NCBI RefSeq assembly: GCF_040802235.1
Contig: NC_133174.1
Location: forward strand, 109,807,647-109,871,646
Source of the DNA: Manis javanica
Lineage: Eukaryota; Chordata; Mammalia; Pholidota; Manidae
Direction: 5' to 3'
Length of the DNA stretch: 64,000 nt
Below the pieces are notes generated by a model. It saw nothing but the letters and a program-made list of their open reading frames with translations. It was not told the DNA's origin and made no database searches. Below, in pieces: positions 24,956-39,400 of the stretch. Position 1 is the stretch's first letter; each line of letters begins with the position of its first letter. The translations under genes and the position numbers were made by a program.

Positions 24956-25762
24956 CAGTTGACCCTTGAGCAATAGGAGGGATGGGGGAGCTGACACCCT
25001 CCCACCACAGTTGAAAATCTACATATAACTTTTCTGACTTCCTAAAACCTTAACTACTGATAGCCTATGGTTATCAGTTAACATGAACAGTCAATTAACA
25101 CATATTTTGTGTGTTACATATATTGTTGTAGATAAAATGAGAGTTCCTGTGGCCAGGATTCTCACCTGGCCCTAGTTGACTAGCTCACTGCTGTTGTGTT
25201 GACTAGCACAACAGCAGTACATGGCTGTTGACTCTATATAAAGAGCTCCGCCCAGTGCTCTGCGCTCAACACGGTGGCAGGGCTGCAAGGCTGCAGGAGA
25301 GCAGAGCAGAGGCTGTAGTGGTGGCAGCACCAAAGACAGAGAAGCCCAGAGGACAGTTTTGCAGGACAACTGTGCAGAGAGGCCCAGAGGACAGCTGTGC
25401 GGACAGAGGGGCCCAGAGGCAGAGACTGGCTTGCTGCATACAGACTTGCTCTTAGTGAATGGGATTTTAGTGACTGACCTGCCACCTGGAAATAAAGTTG
25501 GGTATAACCCTTTCACCCTGAGAACGTTTTGCTGTCATTTTCTTTGGTCACATTGAATCCATAGCGAACTTGCCTGGGGCTGAAACCCATTGGCAAGACA
25601 ATTGTATACTATATTCTTACAGTAAAGTAAGCTAAAGAAAATGTTTTCTTGTATTCTCCAAAAATTTCTCAAGTCCCCCCCAAAATTTCCAATATATTTA
25701 TTGGAAAAAACCTGCATTTAAGTGGACCCATGTAGTTCAAACCCGTGTTCAAGGATCAACTG
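24956..25762. mobile_element. Tigger2/MER28-like non-autonomous element, split by a solo LTR
   Basis: Terminal inverted repeats CAGTTGACCCTTGAGCAATA at 24956 and GTTCAAGGATCAACTG ending at 25762, flanked by TA on both sides as expected for pogo/Tc1 transposons. The interior matches MER28-type sequence as recalled (ACTACTGATAGCCTATGG; ATTAACACATATTTTGTGTG). Net of the LTR it is about 330 bp. Confidence 0.8.
25127..25600 (+). mobile_element. Solo LTR, copy B (474 bp)
   Basis: Same family and orientation as copy A. Starts TGTAGATAAAATGAGAG and ends GGCAAGACA, with flanking 5-bp direct repeat ATTGT (25122-25126 and 25601-25605). TATA box TATATAAAG at 25235-25243, AATAAA at 25491-25496. It has an internal GCCCAGAGGACAG repeat not expanded in copy A. 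Inserted in the Tigger2-like element between CT83 and SLC6A14. Confidence 0.88.
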
Positions 25763-27324
25763 TATATGTACATAAATCACTGAGATTGTTTAATTACAGG
25801 CCTACCTATTTATGTAACTTCATGCCTCCTCCCTCCCAAAATAAATTACCAGTATAAATTAAAGAAATACCTAATCGTTTACTCTAATCTTCAATCAAAA
25901 GGAAGAGGAAAAAGAATTTATGATGTATAGGAAGTGAAGACTTAGAAATATTCCTTTTAATCCTCATTTGCCAGGAACAAAAAGCCAGCAGTACTGTATG
26001 TAGTTTTTAAACTTTTTTGAGTCACAGATCTCTTTAAGTCACAGCATTCTGATGAAAGCTATGGACTCTCTCCCTAGAAAAACGCATGCACACATACATA
26101 TGGAAAAATAGTGCAGTAATTTCAGTTTCAAACATTCTGTGAAGTCCAGGTTAGTAACCTTAATAGCTTAAAAGTTTCTTACATATTTAGGCAATGTTCC
26201 TCAGCCTTGGCTGTGATGTTTCAACTAATTGTCTATGATATATAATCATTGTGTAATCCTATTCATAATACAACATGTTTTCATTATCTTTTGTGAGGAA
26301 ACTGGGACATAGGACTTTCTAATTTGGCTATCCTCACTCTTGACAGGTTTTACAAGCTTATTTCCTATAACTATGCAAATAAGTTATCACCTGTAAGTGG
26401 TAACTTACTCAAATAAGGCAAAATCTTTCTACTTGTTCTGTTAACTATATATTGCAAACATAAGATCTTAGATTTTATTGAAGCCATTTCTTCATTATAT
26501 TTGTTACATGTTTTATCTGAAATTAAACCTAGATTTCAGAGAGTATAATGAACTACTCTTAATTTTGTGAAACAGAAGAAATTAGATGGATCCTATTTAT
26601 CTTCCAAATAAAACCTAAGTAAGACGTTACATAGGGAATAAAGTGCTCAAAGCTTCTGGATTCAGTTTTCTAGATTTATCACTTACCGCCCATAGGATCT
26701 TTATTTTCTTTCTTTTTTCACTATTTGTAAATGAAGGACATAACCACTAAGTTCACATAGAAAAAGTGAGCCATAAACACGTGACGCTTTCAGACATATT
26801 TGGATCAAAAATGTTAAACTATAGTCTTCATATTACATAGATAGCCCATTTTTTCCATATATGTATGGTATTTCTAATCAAGTGAGGCCTTCAATTTTAA
26901 CACTTTTTAAAAATATACTGATTTATTTTCCCCAGCTCTATGGAAAAAAAATGATTGCACACTGTGAAAATATAAGCAAATATTTAAAACTTGTATAATA
27001 CAAAATATAACTGTTTTCTAAATCAGCTCAAACTAAAGCCTTCAATATATTAGAAAAATATTATGGTGATATTTACAAAAATGTTATTGTGATGTAGAGA
27101 CAGCTATGTGTGTTATACAGATAAATATTCTAAAAAGAAATATAATAATCACATTGCTACACATTAGATTTACATTTTTATATTACATTCCTACTTAAAT
27201 GGGAAAAAGGCTTATTCTATTATGAATATAGTATATACATTTTTCTACTCAACATACAAATAAATATTTTCCTCTATTCTAAAATAATCACATCATGCAA
27301 CCATATATTTTTTAAAATTTGATC
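25763..27324 (-). other. Probable SLC6A14 3' UTR / 3' flank
   Basis: Sequence downstream of the SLC6A14 stop on its own strand. Several minus-strand AATAAA hexamers exist (for example 26700-26705), but none can be chosen without transcript data. No other gene. Confidence 0.4.
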
Positions 27325-27471
27325 TCATTCTGGTAGTCTGCTGCCACTAATAGTAGGTATTTCATGGTTAGTCTTATTTTCAGGATCTATCATGTCTTTA
27401 TATCTCTCCCCACGATGTCTCTCCAGGTATGGGCCCCAGTTAGAAGCTGGTCTGCAGGAGCTTACAATGCG
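27325..27471 (-). CDS. SLC6A14: SLC6A14 coding exon 14 (residues 591-638, C-terminus and stop)
   Basis: Encodes the cytosolic tail [20 protein letters not shown], then [20 protein letters not shown], then ISGSRLPE and TGA. Its length equals the human last-exon coding part as I recall it. The acceptor is a T-rich tract ending cttcag at 27472. Confidence 0.96.
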   Translation of the reverse strand, partial: RIVSSCRPASNWGPYLERHRGERYKDMIDPENKTNHEIPTISGSRLPE

Positions 27472-30400
27472 CTGAAGATTTAAAAAAAAAGGAAAAAGAA
27501 AGCTTGTTTTGGAACTTAAGTGCTACTATCTGTAAACAAGCAAATATCAAAAACTGTATTTTCATTTTAGAAGGTTGTCTCTCTGCTAACCAAAATGAAA
27601 TTAAGAACCAGTAAATAAGTAAAAAGTGATCATCTAAATTCTTAATACACAGTTTACTAAAAAATGATACTCAAATTTAACCAACTAGCATGAGGGTTCG
27701 GTGAGGATCTAAACCAGTGTTTACCTGGAAAATTTCAAGAATCAAAGAAAGGGAGCTCCAGGGTCAAACCACGGATATCGATATCGATTCACTCATAATG
27801 GGCTTGGGAATTTACTTAAAACCTGACTCCTCAACCTACTCATGATTGTCCTAGTGAGATGTCATGATCAACGCCATCCCCCTAGGTCTCCGTGGGACGA
27901 CTCAGCTCTAGGCTGGGTTCAAGATAATGTACTAGGCTTTCCCCAGTCTAAATATATTAGAACATGTATTATAATCAAACAAGCTTTTAAAAGTGAAGAT
28001 TACAGATATAAAGCAAAAATGTCATCTGCTCTGTGTCATCTTCAGGAACAACTCAGTACAAGTCTAAATGTCGTAACTTTTATGTGCTCAGTAAGCACTT
28101 GAATAGGGCCTGAAGACACAGCAAGCAAGACAAGACTCCTCCTTGAAGGAGCTTGTGGTCTAGTACAGGGAGGCACAAATATATCCACAGCATATATAAT
28201 GCAATGTTATGCACCTAGTAATGGATGATTGTCTCAGGTATAGAAGAAGCCTAAAGGAAAGAGTGATCAATTTGATCTTATGCTCATAATCTCATATTAC
28301 CACCCTATGGGGAAATTAATTTTCACTTCGAATATAAGTACTTAATATAAAGTATAAATAATATGAATTTAATATGCTTACTTGAAAGAGGTTTCCTTTA
28401 GCTTGAATTATTTTTACGATAGCTATAATTGGAATCCAGATAATGCAGAAAATAATCATACACCAGCCTAAAGCAACACTCCAGTCAGGGTATGGAATTT
28501 CAGCATAATAGGGTCTATGAAATTTCACTAGTGACCAGATCAAAATTGCCTGGGAAAGTAAAATATGAAGACAATGCTAAATATGAGATTTTATTGCACA
28601 AGTGATTTCAATTGCACTAATGATTAACAATTTGATGCCACTCCTTAGAAAAAAATTTATCAAAAACAATTGAAATGAAAACACATGCAAGCAACCCAGA
28701 TAAGCAGGTAATAGCCAGAAGATAACAATGCTAAATGAACCAGTCTAAATAATTTGTGTCTGGCTTTGAACAGATTCTCCCAAAATTATCACCTCCACAT
28801 ATATATCTATAAAAGATAATAAATATTGTCCAACATGTATTTCAGCAAAATACTTTACCAAAAGATGTATCAGATTGAAAGTAAAACTATGTCTGAAATT
28901 TTCTTATTGAAATTCTAACTTTCCTTTATAAGTGCACGGTTTTATTATGTGCCATAAGCTGGCCCAGCATATTGAACACTTCAGAGAATGTAAAGTACCC
29001 TTTAGTGAACATGTTTTGCTCCTTATTAATTATTTTCACTGTACAGAGCACCCCTTACTCCACACCCAAAGCACACACACATTCACACATACTACTGGTG
29101 CATATTTACCAAAACACACTTTACTTCCAGCCTCTTAGAAAAAAAGCAAGCTCAATGTATGCTTGGGTAAAATGGTAAAATTTGAGTCTTAATGCTTTAA
29201 ATCCAAATACTAAAAATGTTTTTTAAGAAACTTTCTAGACAAGTTGCTGCATTAAAACTAATTATTTAGAAATCCGCAAAGCAAACAAAAAAAACCCCCA
29301 AATCACCTAGTATTTTCTCTAAATTTAGCTCTTTGTTTTACTAAAATCAATGAGCAAATAGAATGTAAGAACCTTTATAAGATAGACAGTCAAGTTTAAT
29401 TTTAGAATTAGATTAATTCACTAAATTACAGTAATTTAAATGCATTTCACAATTACCATAATCTTCCATAACTACAAGAGAATGGATGAGGGACAGTGGA
29501 GTCTAGTATATATAACTTTATATAAAACAGACAATAATATACATCATTTAATACTTTTGCATTTTAAAGTAAATCCAGTTGTCAAATTTATGCAATCAAT
29601 GAAAATTAGCTAGCTAAAATGTCTAGTTAGATCTTCTAAATTGATAAGGAGCTTATTTTATTATGGAGACTTGTCAAATGAGGAAAATAATATTTAGTAG
29701 CCCTGTCAAAGTCCTTTCACAAGAATATGGAGCATCCAAATATTTTAATTCAGCACACCCAGTCCCCAACTACTCACTATTTGAAACTGGCCTTCTAATG
29801 TTAAAAAAAATAAAACAACATCCTCTAAAGACAAACATGATATTTCAGGTGTGAAGCAAATGCGAGATCAAATTCCTTAATGGCTTTTCTAGGAAAGCCT
29901 TGGAGGCATGGAGACAATGAGAGCCAAGAGGCATCCTCTGTGAAGCTTTGCCACTTCCTCCCCGACCATTATCTCTAGTCAGTAGGAATTCTCCAGCCTC
30001 CTCAATGTTTGTCATTAATCCAGCTACTGTCCTGAACTGTTATTTAAAGATAGCATGTCTATATGTCATGTGTCTCCAGTAAGACATCCTATTAACATAA
30101 ACTAGTGTCTGTATTAACACAGGTGAGTTTCTTTTAGTAATTTCAGATATACTATATGCCTCCATAAAATGTACGCAGTAAAACCTGAGTGTTGTTTCTT
30201 AGCTCTTAGAGTTGTTGTTTCTATCGTTCTTGTATAATAAATTAGTATATTTATTTATTTACTTTTTTATAAATTGTTTTACTGAAGTAGTCGATGTACA
30301 ATATCATATTAGTTTCAGGTGTACAACATAGTGATTAGTATATTTCACAGTTAGCTTTAGGTGTGTACAACACAGCAATTGGTATATTTAGATTGAACTC

Positions 30401-33400
30401 CTTGGTAGCAGTCTGGCTCGTAGGCATTTTTGTATTTTCTGTACCTAGCAGAGAGGTTTGGAATGTTGTAGATGGCTCAGCATATATTTTAGGGAATGAG
30501 CAAATGAATGGTCTATTTTTATTTATCCTACTGATGATTTTTAAGTATGTAGGACCTTTAAGTCTATAGGAGGCTGTTTATTTTCTCAAATGGTACATGT
30601 TCCCTTGAAAATAATACTGCAAAGGCATTTTAATTTAAGCAAGTTGGAGGTGTCAGTCATAAAGCAAAAGTTGAAAATCATTAATTTATGACATTAGTTT
30701 TCCTTATGTGAATTATTTCCAATGGGAATTATTCTTCAAGTTTCTCTTAGAATTGTTTGGATGCATACATATTATTGGTACCAAACTCACGGCATATTAA
30801 TACTTACCATCAAAAGGAGAGGCGTAAGGACAAACCAGCAAGTTCTCCACCATAGCCAGAAAATCCATCTTTTTGCTCCAATCATCATTTCTATATCTTC
30901 AATGAATCTGTTCCCTCCTAAAAAAAAAAACCAACAACAAAGAGTGCATTCATCCCTTGCTCATGTTTTCTTCCCTTAATCATTGTGGCCCCAAATATCA
31001 ATCTGACTAAATATTTTGCTATAGCACAGCAAGGAAGCATACACCTTTAACTATATTTCATTCATAGCATATTTTTCCCCGTTACAGTATACTTTATTGT
31101 TATAGTAAACATAATGAAAAGCAATCTAAATTATTTTAATAAACTAAATTATTTTAATTATTTTAATAAAAGGTACAGATAATTCTATGGTCACTATTTA
31201 CCGTAAATCCAGATGATTCCTATTAGTTCCAGTATAGCTGCAATCAAAATGCCCCATCCAGCACAGAAGTGGTCAATCAGATGAACCCAGTAAATTCCAG
31301 CCTACCAAAAAAATGTCAGTTACTTCTAAGTATATTTTAATTATTTTTATGATTGATGAAGTATCCCAATTGAATCTATTAATTTGGTTTTAACATATCC
31401 TCCTTGGCTTCGAAGGAATGTTTTCAAACATAAACACAAATGTGGCTTTAAATAGCTCCAAAAGAATTCACCTTTCATTCTATACTGAGTCACTGGGGAA
31501 AAAAAATAAGCATTCAGAATAGCTGATTATCAAAATGATGTGCATTGTCTGTGGGCTCTGTAGTAGCTGCCAAGAAACAGTGTGTATTTTTGCAATGTAT
31601 AACTTAATTGTAATTGGGAAAATGGTCCATTATCAGGCCTCTTCCCACTCTGCAAAATATACTTCCTATGGAAATTGTGTTACAATGGGAAAAAACCGGG
31701 GCTGAAATTCAGCAAACTTTGATCCGAGTCAGGCTTTAGCTTGTCACTAAGCATCCTCTTATAACTTTGGTTTCCCCATTTAGATCATAAAATACGTTCA
31801 GACTCACGTTTTACCGATGAAAAAACACTACACTGTACCTGAGTGACACACACAAGACCAAGGAGAAACAAAACCAAGCAGCATCCCAGCGTTATGGGGA
31901 TCCTCATTTTCTTCATCACTTTGGGAAATAAATCCTGAATTGTAGTTGTCATCGTTTCTTCAGAAGGGAAAAATGACATGTTATATGCCAGCTTGTTTGC
32001 CGATAGTTTAAATCAGAAAATTCAACCTCTGATAACCAGATTCACAAATACATGCTGAGCACATACTCTAGGCCTTCTTCCTTGCTTTTAAAAGTCCATG
32101 GGGTCCCATTGTGTATATGTACCACATCTTCTTTATCCATTCATCTACTGATGGACATTTAGGTTGCTTCCATATCTTGGCTCTTGTAAATAGTGCAGCA
32201 ATAAACATAGGGGTGCATCTGTCTTTTGCAAACTGGAGTGCTGCTTTCTTAGGGTAAATTCCTAGAAGTGGAATTCCTGGGTCAAATGGTATTTCTATTT
32301 TGAGCACTAGTCAGCCATAAGAAAAAAACAGATCCTACCATTTGCAACAACATGGATGGAGCTAGAGGGTATTATGCTCAGTGAAATAAGCCAGGCGGAG
32401 AAAGACAAGTACCAAATGATTTCACTCATCTGTGGAGTATAAGAAAAAAGGAAAACTGAAGGAACAAAACAGCAGCAGAATCACAGAACCCAAGAATGGA
32501 CTAATAGTTACCAAAGGGAAAGGGACTGGGGGGGATGGGTGGGAAGGGAGGGATAAGAGCGGGGAAAAAGAAAGTGGGCATTACGATTAGCATGTATAGT
32601 ATGGGGGGGCATAGGGAGGGATGTGCAACACAGAGAAGACAAGTAGTGATTTTACAGCATCTTACTACACTGATGGACAGTGACTATGAAGGGGTATGTG
32701 GGGGGGCCTTGGTGAAGGGGGGAGCCTAGTAAACATAATGTTCTTCATGTAATTGTAGATTAATGATACTGAAATAAAAAATAATAATAAATCCACGGGG
32801 TCCTTCCTCTTGGCATTCGCCACTTGTCATTTCTGGCAAAAATCAAATGCAGCTCTATTTGTTGGTTTTAGTTTGTTTCATAGAGTTTTTCATTGATAGT
32901 AACTGTAAGATAACAGGTTTCTTAGGGCCAGAGTAGTTTGAAAGGTGATAGGGAAGGAAAAATTCTAGCAAAACTTCTATGTAAGGTGAATATTTGAACA
33001 AATGGCATGCAGACAGAAAAGCTTTCTGGGTTTAAAAAAGAAATGTATTCATGAAACAAGATACTGGCTGAAAGTAGAGGGATGTATGAATGAACGGGTT
33101 AAGATACACGTTTGGAATGTTCAAGGGCTTTGAACGTTGGAGGCTGGACTTTCCCCTGTAAACAGTAAACTATTTAAAAGGCTCTATTTACAAGACTGAT
33201 AAGATGAAAACTATTTCAGAATTCCTAGGCATGCACCATAGGGAAAGTCCCTGTGTGTGCATACAACCACGTGCAATAACTCTCATTGCAGCAGTGTCAT
33301 TGTGCTCAACTGGAAACAATCCAAATGCCCACCATTAAGGTGACAGATTGTCAATTAACTAGATCTCAATGTCTATGCTTCAACATGGATTTATAATACG

Positions 33401-36400
33401 TGTAAAAAAACAACAGTCAGAATGTTATATATGCTATGAAACTTCACACTGATGTGAAAATTTAAAGTTTATATATATTTTTTGGATACATATAAAACAT
33501 ATACAAACATGGACTGAGTAACATATATAATCCATGGTAACGGTTGCTTCTAGGAAAGAAGGAATGTGAATGAGGGAGAGAAACATAGGGGACTTCAAAT
33601 TTACCTGTCACAGATGATTTTTCTAAAAAATATCTAAAGCAAATATGATGAAATATTAATGTTTGTTTCCTTTTGGGTGTCTGGTACATGAGTGCTTAGT
33701 ATTTCTCTGCATTGAACATTTAAGTTAAAAAGTATTTTCAGAAAGATCATTCTGAGACTAAAAGCTAGAGGCGGCAACGAGGATATTTTTAAGTAGAGAA
33801 AACATGAGTCAAATATGAGAAGGATATTTTATCCCTGGGAGTATTACTTACCAATGGAAGCAAACTGAGAGTCAAGACCCAAAGTCAAAAGCATGAAGAA
33901 AAATAATATGGACCAAAATGGCCCTCCTGGGAGTTGGGCTAGAGCTTCTGGATAAGCAATGAATGCCAAATCGAAACCTAAGAAAAATGTATGGCATTTT
34001 AATCTAGTTGCCAAGAAAATTCACATATTTGGATATTTTCAGAAGATGATATTAGGAAATTCTCATCATAATTTGGTACCCCAATCCATGATATAAATTC
34101 TTTAGCAACTGTTCCACTTTCATCTTTAAAACTATTTGACTTGGTTCTTCTATGATGTGATAATGTGAACATGTGACATGAGTTAAGTTAGATAAATTTT
34201 GTAAATGGTACATTTTTCACAGAAGATATCTTTAGCTATTTCAATGACTTTGTTTAACTGATTTCATTTTTTTAACACAGACTAGCACCTGTCTGAAACT
34301 CCAGAAACCTAAATCAGGTCACATGTTTTGAGCCTAGAAATCTAAAAGAATTATACCACCTACGAAAGATTTATGGAACTAGCTTTTTAGTGTTTAACTG
34401 TGTCTGCAAATCTTTACCCAGAACCATTATATGTAGTGCTACTTTAATTAGTATATGGGCACCTGCAACATTGTATATAATGAAACTATAAACTAAATCT
34501 TATTTTCCATTTGATGTATGTTACCATCAGAGATCCTTTCTTTAAAAACAATTTCAATTATATTGTGTAATATTTAGTTTTATGTATGTTAAATTTCTCC
34601 AACCTTCCAAAAAACTCATCTAGGATTAAGGACTAGTAGCTTTTACCCTAGGCTCTGTCACTTCCTAACAATTTGATCTTCTGCAAGACATAGCATTTCC
34701 ATTCATCAGTCCTTTCCTTTGTAAATGAGGAGCTGGACACTAGACTTCCCTCCACAGTCCCTTCTAGTCCTAACATTCCATTCTCATTCACCAGTCTCTC
34801 CATCAAATGATACTAACCCTAAATCAAAATTTAATGAGTAATTCATACTTTAAAGAACCTTAGAACTCACCAGGTAACTAAGCATCCCTAGCTAATGTCT
34901 TTAAAGTTAGGAAGTTCATTGATCAGATTCTTTCAAAGCTGGACACAGCTGTACAATCAAAGTGACTTGGGTTTCTATCTATATGATATTGGTGTGTTTT
35001 AAAAATTCAAACCCAATAGATGGTATTTTATAAAATTAGAAGCATTTTTTTCTTAATCCATAAGAATTGTTAAGTGCTTCAAGTCATTTTCTGTGTTTTA
35101 GGGAACTAATTTTTAAAGTATGATTTGATATATTATTCCCTTGGGAAAATGTAAATTAACATTTGGGTGCTGCATTTGCCTTTGTGTTCATATAATTTGT
35201 TTTATTCAATTCTCTTTAAGTGTCCCCTATTTTAAAATATCAACATGCTAATTCATAAAAAAAAATTCAAACCCAATACTGTAATTGTACATAGAGGAAT
35301 TTTTGTATATATTGTCTCTCACATATTCTTATATATGTATTATAGATAGGTAGGTAGGTAGATAGATGATAGATAGATAGATACATAGATAGATACATAG
35401 ATACATAGATAGATACATAGATACATGGATGTATAGTGCTTAGCATACCTGATACTTTTAATTGTGCAGTAAGTAAGTAGTTCATATTAAGGCCTAAACA
35501 AAACTTGGAAAAGATATCTTCTTAAATAATGGTTCCCTAATATAGTCCTATTTTCTCAGATCATTTAATAATTATTACATCATTAAAACAACTAAATTAT
35601 ATATATATATCATTAAAACAACTAAATTATATATAAATTATATATGCAAAAGAAAATGCAATACCCTAAATCTTGAATGCTTTAAGTAAATTGCTATAAA
35701 ATATATTAGTGTTTCTTAAGTGAACTACATTGGATTAATTAAAGTTAAAAATATAAAGCATAACATACCTGATTTTACAACCTGAGAGACTTCCTTTCCA
35801 GATATATGAGCCATGTGTCCCAAGATAGAGAAAATAGCAAATCCAGCAAACACACTCGTGAGGCAGTTTGTCAAACAAACTATAATGGCATCTGAGAAGC
35901 AGTTGTTATTGAACTTATTGTAAGATGATAAAGCAACTAAGCCACCCCAAGCCACTGAAAGGGAGTAAAATATCTGAGTGGCAGCATCTTTCCAAACCTA
36001 CAGAAGAAAATAATTTGATATTTTAAAGAATATGTTCTTAATTTTTAATTTTAGAAAATAATTTAATTTTAGAATCAAATTTAAATATAAAACTAAATCA
36101 CTTAAATTTAATCTTAGAAAATACTTTAATATGTAAAAATATGGAATCTTAATATTCATTTTCATCTGTATAAAAACACATATATAAATGAATAACTATT
36201 ATAAATAACAGTGAAAGCAACACCCAGGTACCCACTACTCAGCTTAAGAAATACAATGTTACCAGTCTTCTAAAGCCTCCTTGTGCCCCTTCCTGATCAT
36301 CCCACCCTTCTATACCCTCCAGTGGTAACTATCCTGACTTCTGTGTTTATCATTTCCTTATTTACACTTTTACTACATAAATATGTAAACCTAACACAAT

Positions 36401-39400
36401 ACGGCATTTAGCTTTGTATGTTTTGGGGTTTATAGAAAAGTTTTCTGAATGTTGTAGATAAACTGGCGTATGTTCAGGCAAGGGTTTTTTTAGTCCATCT
36501 GAAAACAGGACTGGTCAGTGGAAGGCAGGCAGTATAATACGGTGACTCAGAGTTCTAGCTCTGGAGTCAGGGAGATTGAAGTTTACATCCAATACCTCTC
36601 ACTCTCGCTGGTGTCAATTTACTTGACATTTTTAAGCCTGTATTTTCATCTATAAAATGGAGATGATAATAATTATTATAAGTGTCCTAGGAATGATGTG
36701 AGAATTAAATGAGATAGCAGATGTAAAGCAATTAGGATGCTCAATGGTAGATATTAATGTTATTATGAAAAATCTTCATAAATTGATACTCAGTTTCCTC
36801 TGTGGAAGTTAAAAACAACAATTTACTCCTGAAAGGTATGTAATCTATTTCCAAGTTCAACAAAGATTAAGTTGTTAGGGAGTAAGAGAAATATTGCTAG
36901 GTTTCAGAATACAACGTGATGTTAAATGATTACTTCACTATAATTGCCTCATCATGGCAGGAAGCCCATAGGAAGCAAAACGGATGGATAGATGAATGGA
37001 CAGACAGAGTGACTGAGCAATCAATCAGGGTTATTTCACTTACATATAACAGTCACGTTAGAAATAAAACGCTCTTATTTCTTAGGCAGTTGTACATATT
37101 AAGAGATGAACAACATGCTCCCATTGGTCTCAGCTGCTTGTACTTGATACATTATATATGTATATGTGAGTAAGGGGGACCTGGAAGTGGGTATGGCAGG
37201 TCCAGGTTGTGTAAGAATGCTACTGCATACCTTGAGATGTGCCTAAGTTGCAAAAAAAGTGAAATTCCAAACATAATTATAATCTCCATATTTAGCAGTC
37301 TCATAGCTGTATACAAGATTATTAGTTTAAGGACTGGGAAATCTTAATTCAGGATGCACAAACTGGCTGTGTAAACTTAACTAAATGTGAATCTTTCCGG
37401 GTCTGAATTTCATCACTGTAGAATGAGGGCATTAGTAAAATAATCACTGAAGACCTAAAGACCCCCTAGCTATAAATCTATATGGTCCTTTACTCTTCTA
37501 GACATCTCAGCAGAGTTCAGATATTCAAAGAAAAGGAAATAGATATTTTTATTATATATTTTATATATATGAGGGATATATATATATATATATATATACA
37601 CCTATGATCCTATGTCTTGAGAAAAAAAATGTATATATGTATATATGTAATACAGACCTATGATCCTATGGCTTGAGACAAATAAAGAAAATAATCTAAG
37701 AAAAAATTCTCACTGCCAGCAAACCCAAAGAAGCAGTGGGGGTAGTGCTTGTGTTGAGGTGGGATGGTGAGAAGACAAAATTGTGTGTCACAAGCAGCTT
37801 TGCATTTAGCTCTGATGATTTAAAAATAACAGAGACACCGAGACACAGACCAATATAAAATAGTCATACCAATTTTCCAGGAGAGTTTCAAGGAACTAGA
37901 AAGCCCAGGTGATCTGAGGCTTATAAAAAGCCACTTAAAGAATATCAGAGGGAATTTTCAACTGTGCCCAAACTTATTATGTTTAAAGAATATGGAGGGT
38001 CTACTTCTTAGAGAAAATATTGTCTCTATAATAATTTGGTATATTATAACAGCAATAATGGAAATATTTGCATGCTCATATTTATAACAGTTCACCATTT
38101 CAAAAGTACATTAAATATTTTATCTTATTTAATAACCTAACAGAGAGGATGATGTATCCCAACTTCCATTTTATTTATTTCTTATTCACCAACAAAGGTG
38201 GCCTTCCAGTTGGGAGGAGATTAACAAGCAAGGTTAAAAGATGTGAAGCCCAACATAAATGAAGAAATAAACAGGTGGCTTGTGGACACATCAAAATATG
38301 TTAATCTCTAAGACTAAAACAATAAAAATTCATGGTTTTCAAATAATTCAGTGCTGTTGTAGTTAATTATTGAATGAAAAGTATTTGGGCCCAAGAAAGG
38401 TAACCAAAATCCAGAGATTGACATTTCAGTTTTCATAAAGGTAAAGAAAGCATAGATGTGTATGACCAAAAACTGATCAATTTGACATGCTTACCAGAAA
38501 AGTTCTCCAACAAATAATTAAATATCTGATTGTAAGTATTTAGGAAACAACAGTTTCTGGAAATTAGGAAGACTTCCACAAAGAATACCAATAGCAAACT
38601 AAAACTCATATCCATTTTGGTTAGCACTATTAGTATGGTAGATACTAGTAACATAGTGTTTCTTGATTTCAACATGAGATGGCAGGGCTTCAGCTGACCA
38701 AGAACTTAATGTGTGCCAAGAATGTGATGTGACTCCTAAAAAAGAGAATGCACTCTAAGGCTGTATCAATAGAACCATAGTACATAGAGTACATGTAGTA
38801 TTAATGTTCTCTGCAGCCAAAATTGTAAAAGATTTCATGTACCTGTGACATACAAAGCCTTCATCTGGAGGCGGACTAAAGTTAAAAGAGAGTTACCCAA
38901 TTCATGTTTGTGGCACATATTATGTTTCAGGTATAACTGTTTTGTTTATGGAATTCTTTGTCCATTTCAATGAAGATGTATTTTTGAACCATTAAACTTT
39001 CAACTAAATCTTGAAATCTACTATGAGTTTATCCAGCAAGCCACATAGTGCTAGTCATCAATTTGTATCTATTTATGCATGAAATGTTATTTTTCAGATT
39101 AATAAGCCCCAAATCCTTTTGGTCAAATAGAATCAGTTATGTGAATAAAAAGACTTCTAAAATCCTATTGCTGAAAATTATTATCTCACTTCCAAAAAAA
39201 GAGAGTATTAGGATCATGTTAGGTAGCTAAATCAGACATCCTACCAGACAGGAACACTAACTAACTTAACTGCATAGTCTTTTGCAAGCTACAACATTAT
39301 GACGCTCACATACAACAAAAGATTTTCGGTATTTGTTTTTAAGGTTTACCCCTCAGATCATTTGAAATCCAAATTAAGACTTACCTCAGCTTCCCTAAGT

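Noticed and set aside
21916..25600. The two LTRs as ends of a single deleted provirus
   Set aside because: Each has its own distinct 5-bp target duplication and CT83 lies between them, so they are separate insertions.
27774..27790. ATCGAT-type palindromic string (GATATCGATATCGAT)
   Set aside because: Short chance palindrome in intron 13 with no associated structure.
35267..35485. Tyr/Ser/Ile-repeat peptide on the minus strand
   Set aside because: Translation of the TAGA/TACA microsatellite.
35281..37682. Tandem repeats considered as a CRISPR-like array
   Set aside because: Eukaryotic microsatellites without regular spacers.
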